NCBI GenBank assembly: GCA_003165615.1
Contig: PLWR01000713.1
Span: 1-13,187, forward strand
Reading direction: 5' to 3'
Origin: Acidobacteriota bacterium
GTDB lineage: Bacteria > Acidobacteriota > Terriglobia > UBA7540
DNA: 13,187 nucleotides
Shown here piece after piece: positions 5,154 through 12,242 of this stretch. The notes beneath the pieces were generated by a model. That model was given only the letters and a program-made list of their open reading frames with translations. It had not been told where the DNA came from and did not search any database. How positions within the stretch are numbered: the stretch's first letter is position 1; every line of letters starts with the position of its first letter. Made by a program: the position numbers and the translations under genes.

Positions 5154-6098
5154 TTATGCCGCTGTCTTTCCACCTTCGCGCATATCGCGCATGTCACGCA
5201 GCGTGTTGAATAGCCTACGAGCGTTGATATAGGTCTTATGGGTCTTAGGGTCTTTCACCTCAGATATCTCGATCGCAGCCTCTACTTTGCTGGGGCCAAC
5301 GTCGGGTAATTCCCCAAGAATCATGCGTCGCGCTTCTGGACGCGTAGGTCCGAGTACATACCTTTCCAACTGCTGAATACGGCTCCGCCATTGCTCGAAA
5401 TGCACCTTGCGGCGCGGCTCGAACAGCTCAAGGACTTGCTCGTTTCCGGCTACCAAGATTCCCATGCGGTTGCCTGCCAAATCGCCAATCTCGCGCAAGG
5501 TTTCAAGCGTGTCGATGCGGGAATAGAGGTGCTGCGCTTCGTCCAGGGCCACGGCCACGCCTGCCTTACGACGTCGCAAGACATAGAGCAAGTTCTGACG
5601 AACCGCGTCCACCGATTGGGCGTAAGGCACACTCAGCGCCCGCGCGATTCGGCTTAACAAGACGGTGGGAGACATGCCGGAGGCCGAGGCGCGGATATAA
5701 ACGAGCCACGGCTCAAGCTCGCGGGCGGCCTCCGCCGCACGGTACTCAAGTAAGAAAGTCTTTTGCGCGCCAGCCGGGCCGTAGAGCGTTCCCCAGCGCC
5801 CGCGCCGGATTGATGCCAGCATGGCATCCATAGTGCGTGTGGCTTCGCTCTCGTACAGCTTGCCGGGCAGATCGGGGAGCGTTGCGGGGTTAGCCGCGAA
5901 AAATGCGAGCAACTTTTGCGCCACGGGCTCACCCAATCCGTCGCGGTCTCCAATGCGCGCGGAACTGGAAAACTGCCGCAGGGTGTGATAGGCGTAGCCG
6001 GTGAATTCAGCCACGGTGCGGAGGCCGAAACCTGTGCGCGACATATAGACGTGCAGGGCCTTCCGCGCCTCTTGCCGAACTGCGTTGGATGCGTCCAC
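5154..6098 (-). CDS. MuB/TniB-type AAA+ transposition ATPase
   Basis: Proteins of this type bind DNA and ATP, choose the target and activate the DDE transposase. The 314-residue product has an N-terminal HTH-like stretch (about 22-42, TGFGLRTVAEFTGYAYHTLR), as MuB does, then a Walker A GPAGAQKT (107-114), a Walker B VAVALDEAQH (181-190, D186 and E187), and a sensor-like ILVAGNEQ (214-221). The start is GTG at 6098, with GAGG five bases upstream; that site overlaps the stop of the transposase gene, and the gap between the genes is 8 bases, so the pair is coupled. MuB of Mu is similar in size (312 residues). Transposon TniB is the alternative name for the same fold; phage neighbours favour MuB. 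Confidence 0.9.
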   Translation of the reverse strand: MDASNAVRQEARKALHVYMSRTGFGLRTVAEFTGYAYHTLRQFSSSARIGDRDGLGEPVAQKLLAFFAANPATLPDLPGKLYESEATRTMDAMLASIRRGRWGTLYGPAGAQKTFLLEYRAAEAARELEPWLVYIRASASGMSPTVLLSRIARALSVPYAQSVDAVRQNLLYVLRRRKAGVAVALDEAQHLYSRIDTLETLREIGDLAGNRMGILVAGNEQVLELFEPRRKVHFEQWRSRIQQLERYVLGPTRPEARRMILGELPDVGPSKVEAAIEISEVKDPKTHKTYINARRLFNTLRDMRDMREGGKTAA

Positions 6099-6106
6099 AG
6101 GAGCCT

Positions 6107-7822
6107 CTAATCCTTTAAACCTAAAATCTGCCGGGCTGCTTCCTCTGAAGTCGGCGCGCGTTCAATCGTCATCGGACGCGCCCGCAACCCGCGCATGTTG
6201 TTTTGGAGAGAGCGCAGATGCTCTTCCATTTCGCGGTCGCGCTCCGCTGTCTCTCCGCCCACAACCTTGCGAACGTGAGCCAGCTTTTCAATTTCCTTCG
6301 AGAGCAATTCTTCGTCCTTGGTTCCCACGATGGCGCGGCGCTCGGCAATGAACGGCTCCGCGCCTGGCGGGGATACGACCAGGTGCAGCGGGTCGCGCCG
6401 GTAGCGCATCACGGAGATTTTCACGCCACTGCCCAGGCGCAGGCGCCACTCGATAAGCTGAGGGCAGGAATAGCGCGCGCCGTCTTCTAGCTCGATGACT
6501 CCGCCTTCGCGGATGGCGCGTTCATCCCGCTCGGCAAAAGCAAGGTCAAGGGCAGCCTGATTAGGCTTACGCTGCGCAATTTCTTCGGTGGGCGGCTGGA
6601 ACTGCCGGAAGGCCGCAAGGCGCGTGAGGCCGTTGCATCCCTTCGCTTCCGTGTCGGCCAGGTTGATTTCCTCAACCCATTGCGCAATACGGCGCTCGGC
6701 TTCCTGAATCGATATCAGTTGCGGGCCGATGGTTCCATAGCGGCAGTGGGCAGTTAGATGGCGGTCAACCGCGTCATCAATCTCCCGGTGTTCGTGCTTT
6801 TTGAGGGGCGGCTTCCATGACGGGCCGAAGTCCCGCGCGCGGTCTGCATAGAGACGGTGCATCCTTTCCAGCCGGTTGGCGCGGGGATTCTTTTCTTTCG
6901 AGCCACGCGGAATCACGCCAAGCTCACCCAGCGGGCCAGCGAGCTTTTCAATCAACTCACCATCGCTGCCCAACACCATGTGCCCACGCACCAGGGCGCG
7001 GAAACGCCCAGCGCGGTCGGAGACGAAGCGCTTGGGCAGGAAGTGTTGCCGAATCGTCCGCTCTGCCAGTGCGAACACCGCCTCTTCAAGGGAAATTTGC
7101 CATGTCACCAAGTGGTCAATGATGTAAGTCGTGCGCTCATCCAGAATGGTGAGAATGTGAACAATGGGGCGGCCCTTGCCGAAATTGGAAATGCGCCGGT
7201 GGTCTTGCTCATCGTAGAACGCGCCGTCAATTTGCCATTCGTCCAGGCACCAAGTGTCACCCGCGAATTCGTCATCATAGAGGCGGTCGAGGTAGCCCGC
7301 AGCGGTTTTCACGGCTTCCTTGCCGTCGCGCTGGGGGCCATACATGGGAATCAGACGTTCGCGCCAGTACCGCTTGACCGTGGAGTAGCTGACAGGTTCA
7401 TAGAAGTAGGAACAGCCGTTCCCACGCTGCTTCGCTTGCAAAACCCCCTCAAGCGACTTAAAAGACTTTCGAGGGGTAAGCTTATCCAGAAAGCATACCT
7501 TTAGGTGAGCACGCGCGTCGTCACTGAGTGATGGGAATTTGCCGGGCTTGGGGCCGGGCTGTTTAGGAACCAATTTCGTCGGGTCGTCGTCGTCCCGCAA
7601 TACCTTTATCCAGCGCTGCAAAGTGCGCACCGACACGCGATTCTGCGCCGCGATAATCTTAAGCCAGTCCCCCCTTTGATCGTGGCCGAGGGCTTTACCG
7701 AGTCCGTTGATGCCCTGTTCGGCCGCGCGCATAGCGCGGAGGATGAAAGCCCTCTTCGCCGGGTCACACTTGAGAGCATCAATCTTCTGGTCAAGCTCGG
7801 TTTCGGGGAATAGGGTGTTCAT
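6107..7822 (-). CDS. MuA/TniA-type DDE transposase (rve integrase-core)
   Basis: This enzyme binds the element ends and carries out nicking and strand transfer, with the AAA+ protein encoded just downstream. The 571-residue product has an N-terminal HTH (about 52-76, NRVSVRTLQRWIKVL), then an integrase-core domain whose likely catalytic residues are D194 (GDTWCLDEWQ), D269 (KRFVSDRAGRF) and E319 (NPRANRLERMHR). A Mu-transposase C-terminal barrel-like part follows (about 445-500), and then a Lys/Arg/Glu-rich helical tail where MuA has its MuB-contacting domain. D199 is a less likely first Asp. It is somewhat shorter than MuA (663). The ATG overlaps the stop of the upstream regulator gene as ATGA, so the start is well supported. 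All motifs are intact, so it is probably active. Confidence 0.92.
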   Translation of the reverse strand: MNTLFPETELDQKIDALKCDPAKRAFILRAMRAAEQGINGLGKALGHDQRGDWLKIIAAQNRVSVRTLQRWIKVLRDDDDPTKLVPKQPGPKPGKFPSLSDDARAHLKVCFLDKLTPRKSFKSLEGVLQAKQRGNGCSYFYEPVSYSTVKRYWRERLIPMYGPQRDGKEAVKTAAGYLDRLYDDEFAGDTWCLDEWQIDGAFYDEQDHRRISNFGKGRPIVHILTILDERTTYIIDHLVTWQISLEEAVFALAERTIRQHFLPKRFVSDRAGRFRALVRGHMVLGSDGELIEKLAGPLGELGVIPRGSKEKNPRANRLERMHRLYADRARDFGPSWKPPLKKHEHREIDDAVDRHLTAHCRYGTIGPQLISIQEAERRIAQWVEEINLADTEAKGCNGLTRLAAFRQFQPPTEEIAQRKPNQAALDLAFAERDERAIREGGVIELEDGARYSCPQLIEWRLRLGSGVKISVMRYRRDPLHLVVSPPGAEPFIAERRAIVGTKDEELLSKEIEKLAHVRKVVGGETAERDREMEEHLRSLQNNMRGLRARPMTIERAPTSEEAARQILGLKD

Positions 7823-8235
7823 CGCTTTGACCGCCGTTGCGGTTTCTTTCGGCCTTCGCCGTTCTTTCGCTCCGTCGCCTGGGCCAATGCGCTTCGGAGT
7901 AATGACACTATCCGAGGTGTCGATTCCCCAAGCTCCACGTTACGCCGGAGCTTCTCGCTCATAACAACCCGTTGTATGGTATCGTCTCCAAGGATTTCAC
8001 AGATGATCGGAATCAGGTACCCCGGGAGATGCCATCTGTGCTTTGTCTCGGCCTTCCATGCGTTTATCAGGCTCGGTTTGAAGGGGTGTTCGGTGAGACC
8101 TAACCGCTTGGTTAGCTCTGCGGCAAGCTCCTCTTCGTTTATGCCACGGGAGAGCATGGCGCACTTCATCGACTTGCGGAGAAGGACGTCCAACTCATCT
8201 GGCAGAAGGTTCCGACTTGTCTTGAAAATAGACAT
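7819..8235 (-). CDS. Small HTH-like regulator upstream of the transposase
   Basis: A 138-residue product if it starts at ATG 8235 (MSIFKTSRNLL). The N-terminal half reads like a small phage DNA-binding protein (INEEELAAELTKRLG, then SLINAWKAETKHRWHLPGYLIPIICEILGDDTI). That wording is common in proteins sitting just before the A gene in Mu-like phages. The C-terminus is strongly basic (ERKNGEGRKKPQRRSKR), fitting nucleic-acid binding. It may play the part of Ner, the early regulator of Mu. The frame stays open to 8382, but the upstream part would cross the control region and enter the repressor gene. No start candidate (8271, 8235 or the internal ATG at 8169) has a clear Shine-Dalgarno sequence, so the N-terminus is uncertain. 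The stop overlaps the transposase start. Confidence 0.75.
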   Translation of the reverse strand: MSIFKTSRNLLPDELDVLLRKSMKCAMLSRGINEEELAAELTKRLGLTEHPFKPSLINAWKAETKHRWHLPGYLIPIICEILGDDTIQRVVMSEKLRRNVELGESTPRIVSLLRSALAQATERKNGEGRKKPQRRSKR

Positions 8236-8276
8236 TGTAACAGGGGTATGGTTGCATATTACAATCTTCATGTCAA
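8234..8276. promoter_or_regulatory. Divergent operator/promoter region of the immunity switch
   Basis: ATTGTAA (8234-8240) and TTACAAT (8259-8265) form a perfect 7-bp inverted repeat, centres 25 bases apart, between the leftward transposition operon and the rightward repressor gene. TACAAT (8260-8265) could be the -10 of the repressor promoter, with TTGTAA (8235-8240) as a weak -35 at 19 bases. On the other strand TTGACA (8276-8271) is a consensus-like -35, but its -10 is weak. Half-sites lying on both promoters fit binding by the repressor, the small regulator, or both. Confidence 0.55.
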
Positions 8277-8286
8277 GAGGAATTTT

Positions 8287-9192
8287 ATGAGCCAGGAATC
8301 TGAAACGCTGGGAGAACGGATTAAACGCATTCGCGGGAAGATGTACCAAGTAGAGTTCGGAAAGAAACTTGGTGTAAGTCAAGGAGCGGTGTCTGCGTGG
8401 GAGAGCGATGACGAGGACCGGCGGCCATCCGCCGACATCTACTTCCGTCTCGCTACGCTTGCTGCCAGTCCCGGGGACATACTTTTCTTTTTGCAGAAGG
8501 CTGGCTTGAGCGTGGAAACCATCGTTTTAGCCACAAACAAGCTGGCTGGGGATCGCATCGTGCGTCCACAGAAGGGCGATAATGTTTTAATCGCTCCTGT
8601 CGAGCAGATTCTTCCTAATCTTGAGTTCCCATCCTCTCTGATCACGAATCCCTTACTCACGAGATATTTCAAGGTAGACAAACACTCCATGGAACACGCG
8701 GCCTTCGAGCCGGGAGAGGTGTTTCTACTGGACATATCCGACACTGCTTTAGGGGGCCTTGAACCATTTTGGGATAAGCTGATCTTAGCCGAAATTGATT
8801 TTGATAAGGTTACATTTGGAGCCTCTGACCGTCGTGGCAAGACGATTGTTGCAGGCTGGCTTGTGCTAAGTCATATCTATGATGCATCCGCCCATGCAGC
8901 ACTAGCTACTGCGAACCTTCACCCTTGGATCGGTGCGAGCCATAAACCGAGTAATGAGTTCGACCTTTCGCGGTCGCCAGAGTCATTTACAGATGATTGG
9001 TTGCTCCACTCTCGCCACCCACACCCTTTTTCTGTCGCCCACGAAACTGAGGCTTCTATTTCGAGCAAAGCTGGACGCGTAGGAAAGAGCCACGACGAGT
9101 TTGCTAAGGGCTACTTACGCGCGGGAGCGCACATTCGAATTCTTGGACGGATCGTCGGCTGGTTTCCATCGCCATCTAAGGGCGGCAAGTAG
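8287..9192 (+). CDS. XRE-family phage repressor with S24/LexA-like C-terminal fold
   Basis: Likely the immunity repressor that keeps the transposition operon off. The 301-residue product has an N-terminal HTH (about 8-60, GERIKRIRGKM, QVEFGKKLGVSQGAVSAWES). Later KVDKHSMEHAAFEPGEVFLLD (about 129-149) looks like the start of an S24 peptidase/LexA-type domain, with S134 in the nucleophile place. The final IRILGRIVGWFPS (about 282-295) resembles the last strand of that fold, leaving an unusually long middle. I see no obvious catalytic Lys at the usual ~37-40 residues after S134 in a VK-type context, so self-cleavage is doubtful. ATG 8287 is chosen because AAGAGG lies 6 bases upstream; an upstream ATG at 8248 lacks that and lies within the operator. 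Confidence 0.8.
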   Translation: MSQESETLGERIKRIRGKMYQVEFGKKLGVSQGAVSAWESDDEDRRPSADIYFRLATLAASPGDILFFLQKAGLSVETIVLATNKLAGDRIVRPQKGDNVLIAPVEQILPNLEFPSSLITNPLLTRYFKVDKHSMEHAAFEPGEVFLLDISDTALGGLEPFWDKLILAEIDFDKVTFGASDRRGKTIVAGWLVLSHIYDASAHAALATANLHPWIGASHKPSNEFDLSRSPESFTDDWLLHSRHPHPFSVAHETEASISSKAGRVGKSHDEFAKGYLRAGAHIRILGRIVGWFPSPSKGGK

Positions 9193-9207
9193 TCCGGGAG
9201 TCTGGGA

Positions 9208-9468
9208 GTGAAATGCGCGTGCCCATGCGGGGAAGAATTCGAGCCTAAGCGGCGCAATCAGGTCTATTTCAATGCGAAGCATCGGCAGAGAGACAAGGAT
9301 CGGAGATGGCCGCGAAAGCGGCAATCTCTTCTCCCGGCGGTTTCCAGGAATGGCCTTGGGGCGCGTAGGAAGGCAAAAAAAAGGCGGTGGCCCACCGCTA
9401 CAAGGTCAGATAGGCCAATCCAAACCCCGAACCCTCACATGGGAAACGTCGGGCGAATTCGGCCCTGA
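9208..9468 (+). CDS. Small zinc-ribbon-like, very basic phage protein, possibly frameshifted
   Basis: An 86-residue product from GTG 9208 (GGGAG about 8 bases upstream). The start KCACPCGEEFEPKRRNQVYF and then NAKHRQRDKDRRWP resembles small phage zinc-ribbon proteins in which two Cys pair with a later Cys or His. Here C3, C5 and C7 and a single H26 are the only candidates, so metal binding is uncertain. The second half is Arg/Lys-rich with no domain. At 9375-9382 the frame crosses a run of eight A followed by a hairpin. One base fewer there would join it to an open frame that continues to 9556, three bases before the next gene. Either the protein ends at 9468, or the A-run marks an indel or slippage site. 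Confidence 0.55.
   Translation: MKCACPCGEEFEPKRRNQVYFNAKHRQRDKDRRWPRKRQSLLPAVSRNGLGARRKAKKRRWPTATRSDRPIQTPNPHMGNVGRIRP
9375..9398 (-). terminator. Hairpin plus T8 on the minus strand
   Basis: GCGGTGG (9384-9390) and CCACCGC (9392-9398) form a tight inverted repeat; on the minus strand it is followed at once by eight T. This is the shape of an intrinsic terminator for leftward transcription, yet no leftward gene lies to its right in the window. It could stop antisense transcription entering the repressor gene. On the plus strand the same A8 plus hairpin resembles a slippage signal. Confidence 0.4.
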
Positions 9469-9559
9469 GTTTGTGAACGGTATTTCGCGGTCGGTCTTAA
9501 AGGTTCGCGGGCTGGTCGTGGCCCAGTTTCAGTTGGCAGGAAGGAAGAGAGGATAAACC

Positions 9560-9847
9560 ATGTCAGTGAGCGCCGTGATCGGCAAAGAAATGGCCTACAA
9601 AGATTATGACTATGGGCGGCGATGGCGACAAGTTCGGCTTGACATTTCGGGGCTCAGCGTTGGTGCAAACACTATCCCCCACGGGCTCAAGACCACAAGC
9701 CAGGGTTCGGTGACGATTATGCGGGAAAACGTTTTGCTCACGTCCGTAATGGCTTGTCACCAGAGTTCGCCGGGCGATGCCACGAATCTGTATTACACCG
9801 TGGATTCCGGCCCCGGTACGACAATGAGCGTATGGGTCGTTGTCTAG
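9560..9847 (+). CDS. Small phage protein, unknown function, beta-rich
   Basis: A 95-residue product, ATG 9560 with GAGG about 8 bases upstream. It begins with a short polar section (AYKDYDYGRRWRQVRLDIS) and then has a pattern of short beta-type stretches rich in Gly, Thr and Ser (SVGANTIPHGLKTTSQGSVTI, NLYYTVDSGPGTTMSVWVVV). There is no signal peptide or membrane segment. Small beta-rich proteins like this in phage clusters are often virion decoration or tail-associated proteins; that is a guess by type, not a recognised family. It is the first of a rightward run of closely spaced genes. Confidence 0.65.
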   Translation: MSVSAVIGKEMAYKDYDYGRRWRQVRLDISGLSVGANTIPHGLKTTSQGSVTIMRENVLLTSVMACHQSSPGDATNLYYTVDSGPGTTMSVWVVV

Positions 9848-9889
9848 GCAGGAATAGAGAACGCTGTAACGCCGCTTCGGGACAGTGAG

Positions 9890-10168
9890 ATGAGTAAATC
9901 CTATATGCTTGGGAACCGCTCTAGAATGCCGATACGGTCAGGCGTGGAACTTGAGGCAGCGAAGTTCCTGACCACGCGCGAGCTTGCCGATTTACTACAT
10001 GTCAGCTTATATGGACTTTTACGTTGGCGACGCGACGGTGACGGGCCGCCGTTCATTCGCATCGGCAAAAACAGCATCCGCTATCCTCGCAAAGCGCTTG
10101 AAGTGTGGCTGATGTCATCAGCGCGAACATGGAACCGGCGGGGCATAAGGAGGAACGATGTTACCTAA
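9890..10168 (+). CDS. HTH_17/excisionase-type DNA-binding protein
   Basis: A 92-residue product with a MerR-like winged helix of the HTH_17 (excisionase) type: FLTTRELADLLHVSLYGLLRWRRDGDGPPFIRIGKNSIRYPRKALEVWL (about 26-74), almost a textbook layout with helix-turn-helix, the GPPF turn and the RY strand. Such small proteins act in phage excision, in control of late genes or as plasmid regulators. Mu-like phages do not need a tyrosine-recombinase excisionase, so here a regulatory role is more likely. The Shine-Dalgarno match before ATG 9890 is poor (only GAG), and ATG 9926 inside is an alternative. The end overlaps the next gene by 11 bases. Confidence 0.85.
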   Translation: MSKSYMLGNRSRMPIRSGVELEAAKFLTTRELADLLHVSLYGLLRWRRDGDGPPFIRIGKNSIRYPRKALEVWLMSSARTWNRRGIRRNDVT

Positions 10169-10487
10169 TTTACAACTACGGCGGGTCGCAAATCGGCACG
10201 TCGCCTATGGCGAGGATGGAAAGCCAGTAGGCGAGTTAGGGGAGGGGCATCTCAAATCGTATGTGTCGGCGCTGCCCGGCGCGTACCATCAGACTCCCGA
10301 ACAAAAGGACACCGGATGCTTTGCCGCGTATCGGTTCGCGGATGCGGTTAAAACTCGCGCCTATGAACTGCGTAAGGCCGATCCGCACTTGTCCGAATTG
10401 GAAGCGCACCGGATGGCAACCTCTCAAGTGTCGCAGTCGAACCCCGCGCTGCTTACCGCCTATAAAAAAGATCGTCAGGAAATCTAA
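10158..10487 (+). CDS. Small phage protein, unknown function
   Basis: A 109-residue, soluble, mostly helical product. ATG 10158 is set by a full AAGGAGG site lying inside the preceding HTH gene, about 5 bases upstream, so the two are coupled. A beta-like start (LQLRRVANRHVAYGEDGKPVGEL) is followed by helices (CFAAYRFADAVKTRAYELRKADPHLSELEAHRMATSQ). I see no motif that assigns a function. The next gene begins 12 bases later. Confidence 0.7.
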   Translation: MLPNLQLRRVANRHVAYGEDGKPVGELGEGHLKSYVSALPGAYHQTPEQKDTGCFAAYRFADAVKTRAYELRKADPHLSELEAHRMATSQVSQSNPALLTAYKKDRQEI

Positions 10488-10498
10488 AGGGGCGCAAC

Positions 10499-11014
10499 AT
10501 GAGAAGTTTTCGGCGGTCGTTTGTCTGCTCTTTCTGCCTGGCGGTGCTGGTGGTGGCGCTAGCGCTGGTGGCGAGGTATCCTGCGCCGGTGTGTGCGGCC
10601 TCTGCCTCACTGCGCTTTCCCGCGTTCGGTTACATTGAAGATAATCCCACGGCGACAATTGCCGGGAGCAGTGCGACCACAACGGCCACGGCTACAGAGG
10701 GAGCTACGACGGCTCAGGTCCAATGGGTTTTCGGCACGGTGGCGGGAAGCTATGGAACCTGCACTGTCCAGGCGAAAACCACTTTCGACGGCATAAATTG
10801 GCTGACGCTTGGCAGCGCGGCCTCCATCACTGTCACCACGAGCACGGTCAATGCATGGGAGGTCATGAGCCAAGCCGCGACGACCTCAGTCACCACCACC
10901 ACGCCAAGCAGCTCTGCGGCTGTGGGGTTCGGAAAGCAGACCGAGTACACGTTTTCGTGCAGCGGGGGATATGGAACAGCCGCGCCGGTGACGGTCACGA
11001 CGATCTACAAATAG
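10499..11014 (+). CDS. Secreted Thr/Ser-rich beta protein of the prophage
   Basis: A 171-residue product with a clear export signal: basic start MRSFRRS, hydrophobic core (CLAVLVVALALVARY) and an AxA-type site near VCAASA (about 31-36). The mature part is beta-rich and full of Thr, Ser, Ala and Val (TIAGSSATTTATATEG, SVTTTTPSSSAAVGFG), with two Cys (in YGTCTVQAK and FSCSGGYG) that could form a disulfide once exported. AAAGGGG lies upstream of the ATG. The gap to the next gene is 10 bases, so it belongs to the phage operon. A signal peptide is odd for a virion gene placed before a tape measure. A lysogen-encoded surface protein or an envelope-located factor would fit. No family is recognised. 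Confidence 0.75.
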   Translation: MRSFRRSFVCSFCLAVLVVALALVARYPAPVCAASASLRFPAFGYIEDNPTATIAGSSATTTATATEGATTAQVQWVFGTVAGSYGTCTVQAKTTFDGINWLTLGSAASITVTTSTVNAWEVMSQAATTSVTTTTPSSSAAVGFGKQTEYTFSCSGGYGTAAPVTVTTIYK

Positions 11015-11024
11015 GGGAGGGGCA

Positions 11025-11903
11025 ATGGGCAAGAAAAGGCAGGAAAAGGAATCGCGGCAACGGGCGGAAGCTTCCGGCCCGGAATTCATCGGGAGCTTGC
11101 GCAGCCAGCGGAGCGTGAAAGAACAGCGGCGGCTTGAGTCCGAACTCAAGAGGGCAAATGAGCAGAAAGAATATTGGGAACGGAAACTCACCACGGCGCG
11201 GGAAGGTGTGACACGGAATACCGCGCAAATCTCGGCGGGGCAAGGCTATGCGCATTTGGCCCTCGAAAACTGCGTGCAGGATGTTGCGAAAGCAGAGCAG
11301 ATGATTTCTGCGTTTAAGGCGCAAGCTGTCAGCCTCCAGGCGCAGATTAATGCTCTTGTGCTGACTCCCGAGCAAGCCGCGCAGCGGGCCGAAGGGCAAG
11401 CAGCCCTGGCAAATCTCGCCCTGGCACGCGAGGAGGGCGATAGAAACCTTGATACGGTACTGGCGACGGCCACGCGATTGTTACGCGAGCGGGCGGAAGT
11501 CACTTCCAGGATGCAAAAGCTCGCAGAGACTCTTGAATTCGAGCGTATCAATTTGGATGATGACCGCTTTAACGCTTTGCTCCGAACGCTGCCCCAAGGG
11601 ATGGCGGCGGAATCGGCAAAGTGGGTGAAGTGGTTTCTTGGCCGCGAGGATGGCAGGCACCCCGTTGCAATCCAGGGCGGGGAGATTGTGCTGCGTGAAA
11701 CTTTGGTGTGCAACGGTGCGTTTAGCATTGGCGATTGCGCCGAGCTGACCAAGGAAGAGGAAGCCGAAATAAAAAGAATTCTGGACTCTCGCGTGCCGCC
11801 CTCACCATCCGCATTTCTGGCTGACCCTAACCCGCAAAGGCTTGGAATGCCGAAACCGGAGAATGTGCCGCCCGAAAGAATTCAATGGGCCATGCCGAGG
11901 TAA
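11025..11903 (+). CDS. Coiled-coil phage protein, unknown function
   Basis: A 292-residue product with no signal peptide and a very charged start (MGKKRQEKESRQRAEA). Residues about 28-185 are a long helical coiled coil rich in Glu, Lys, Gln and Ala (VKEQRRLESELKRANEQKEY, then AEVTSRMQKLAETLEFERIN). A more compact part follows (about 190-250, with LLRTLPQGMAAESAKWVKWFLG and GEIVLRETLVCNGAFSIGDC), and then a Pro-rich C-terminus. A GGGGAGGGG site precedes the ATG. Its place just before the tape-measure-like gene would fit a tail-assembly or scaffolding role, but I do not recognise the family and no catalytic motif is visible. Confidence 0.75.
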   Translation: MGKKRQEKESRQRAEASGPEFIGSLRSQRSVKEQRRLESELKRANEQKEYWERKLTTAREGVTRNTAQISAGQGYAHLALENCVQDVAKAEQMISAFKAQAVSLQAQINALVLTPEQAAQRAEGQAALANLALAREEGDRNLDTVLATATRLLRERAEVTSRMQKLAETLEFERINLDDDRFNALLRTLPQGMAAESAKWVKWFLGREDGRHPVAIQGGEIVLRETLVCNGAFSIGDCAELTKEEEAEIKRILDSRVPPSPSAFLADPNPQRLGMPKPENVPPERIQWAMPR

Positions 11904-11928
11904 TTACAAGTTTGGAAAGGTTTACCCA

Positions 11929-12210
11929 ATGGTTGATTGGGCTGATCCCGTCCGGAAGCGGGTTACTGGCGCTGCGCTGAGGCTCAGAGGATTACCCCAC
12001 GATGTCGGCATGTCGTGGAACCGTTTAGTCATGACGGACCTCCTGCCCTCTGCCCAAGGCGCAGCGCCGATTTTTCACTCTGCGAATGAAGCAATGATGC
12101 GAGCGAGTTTGTCAGGCGCGCCGGGATTGGCGCAAGAGAGCGCTTGTGCTGGGCGGTCTCAGGCGCGCGGGGCTCTCCTCCCCGATGGTCAGCAACTCCG
12201 GCGCGCTTGA
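11929..12210 (+). CDS. Small phage protein before the tape measure, unknown function
   Basis: A 93-residue product starting MVDWADPVRKRVTGAALRLRG. The frame is open upstream to 11842, but that would overlap the previous gene by 62 bases. ATG 11929 has GGAAAGG about 9 bases upstream and lies in the 26-base gap after it, so it is preferred. The N-terminal half is amphipathic (LPHDVGMSWNRLVMTDLL); the second half is Ala/Gly/Arg-rich and loses clear structure. The position would suit a tail chaperone-like gene, but nothing in the sequence shows this. The coding call itself is moderate. Confidence 0.55.
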   Translation: MVDWADPVRKRVTGAALRLRGLPHDVGMSWNRLVMTDLLPSAQGAAPIFHSANEAMMRASLSGAPGLAQESACAGRSQARGALLPDGQQLRRA

Positions 12211-12242
12211 TAAACTCACTCGGGTGAGAAAGGGGATTAATT

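Noticed and set aside
6857..7504. 215-codon plus-strand frame across the transposase
   Set aside because: It is antisense to the catalytic domain of an intact DDE transposase; no recognisable content.
8236..8382. N-terminal extension of the small regulator to 8382
   Set aside because: It would cross the operator and overlap the repressor coding region; the extension has no domain.
8439..8840. 133-codon minus-strand frame inside the repressor gene
   Set aside because: Shadow of the repressor frame, with no ribosome site and no recognisable motif.
3806..9192. CRISPR-associated or Tn7-like transposon, because the left-end motif GTGACAAA resembles such ends
   Set aside because: No TnsA, TniQ, Cas12k or Cascade gene is present, and the neighbours are a repressor and phage genes.
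10236..11752. Minus-strand frames across the small phage genes
   Set aside because: Each is antisense to a well-spaced plus-strand gene with its own Shine-Dalgarno sequence.
11842..11928. Upstream extension of the 93-residue gene
   Set aside because: It would overlap the coiled-coil gene by 62 bases and lacks the good ribosome site found before 11929.
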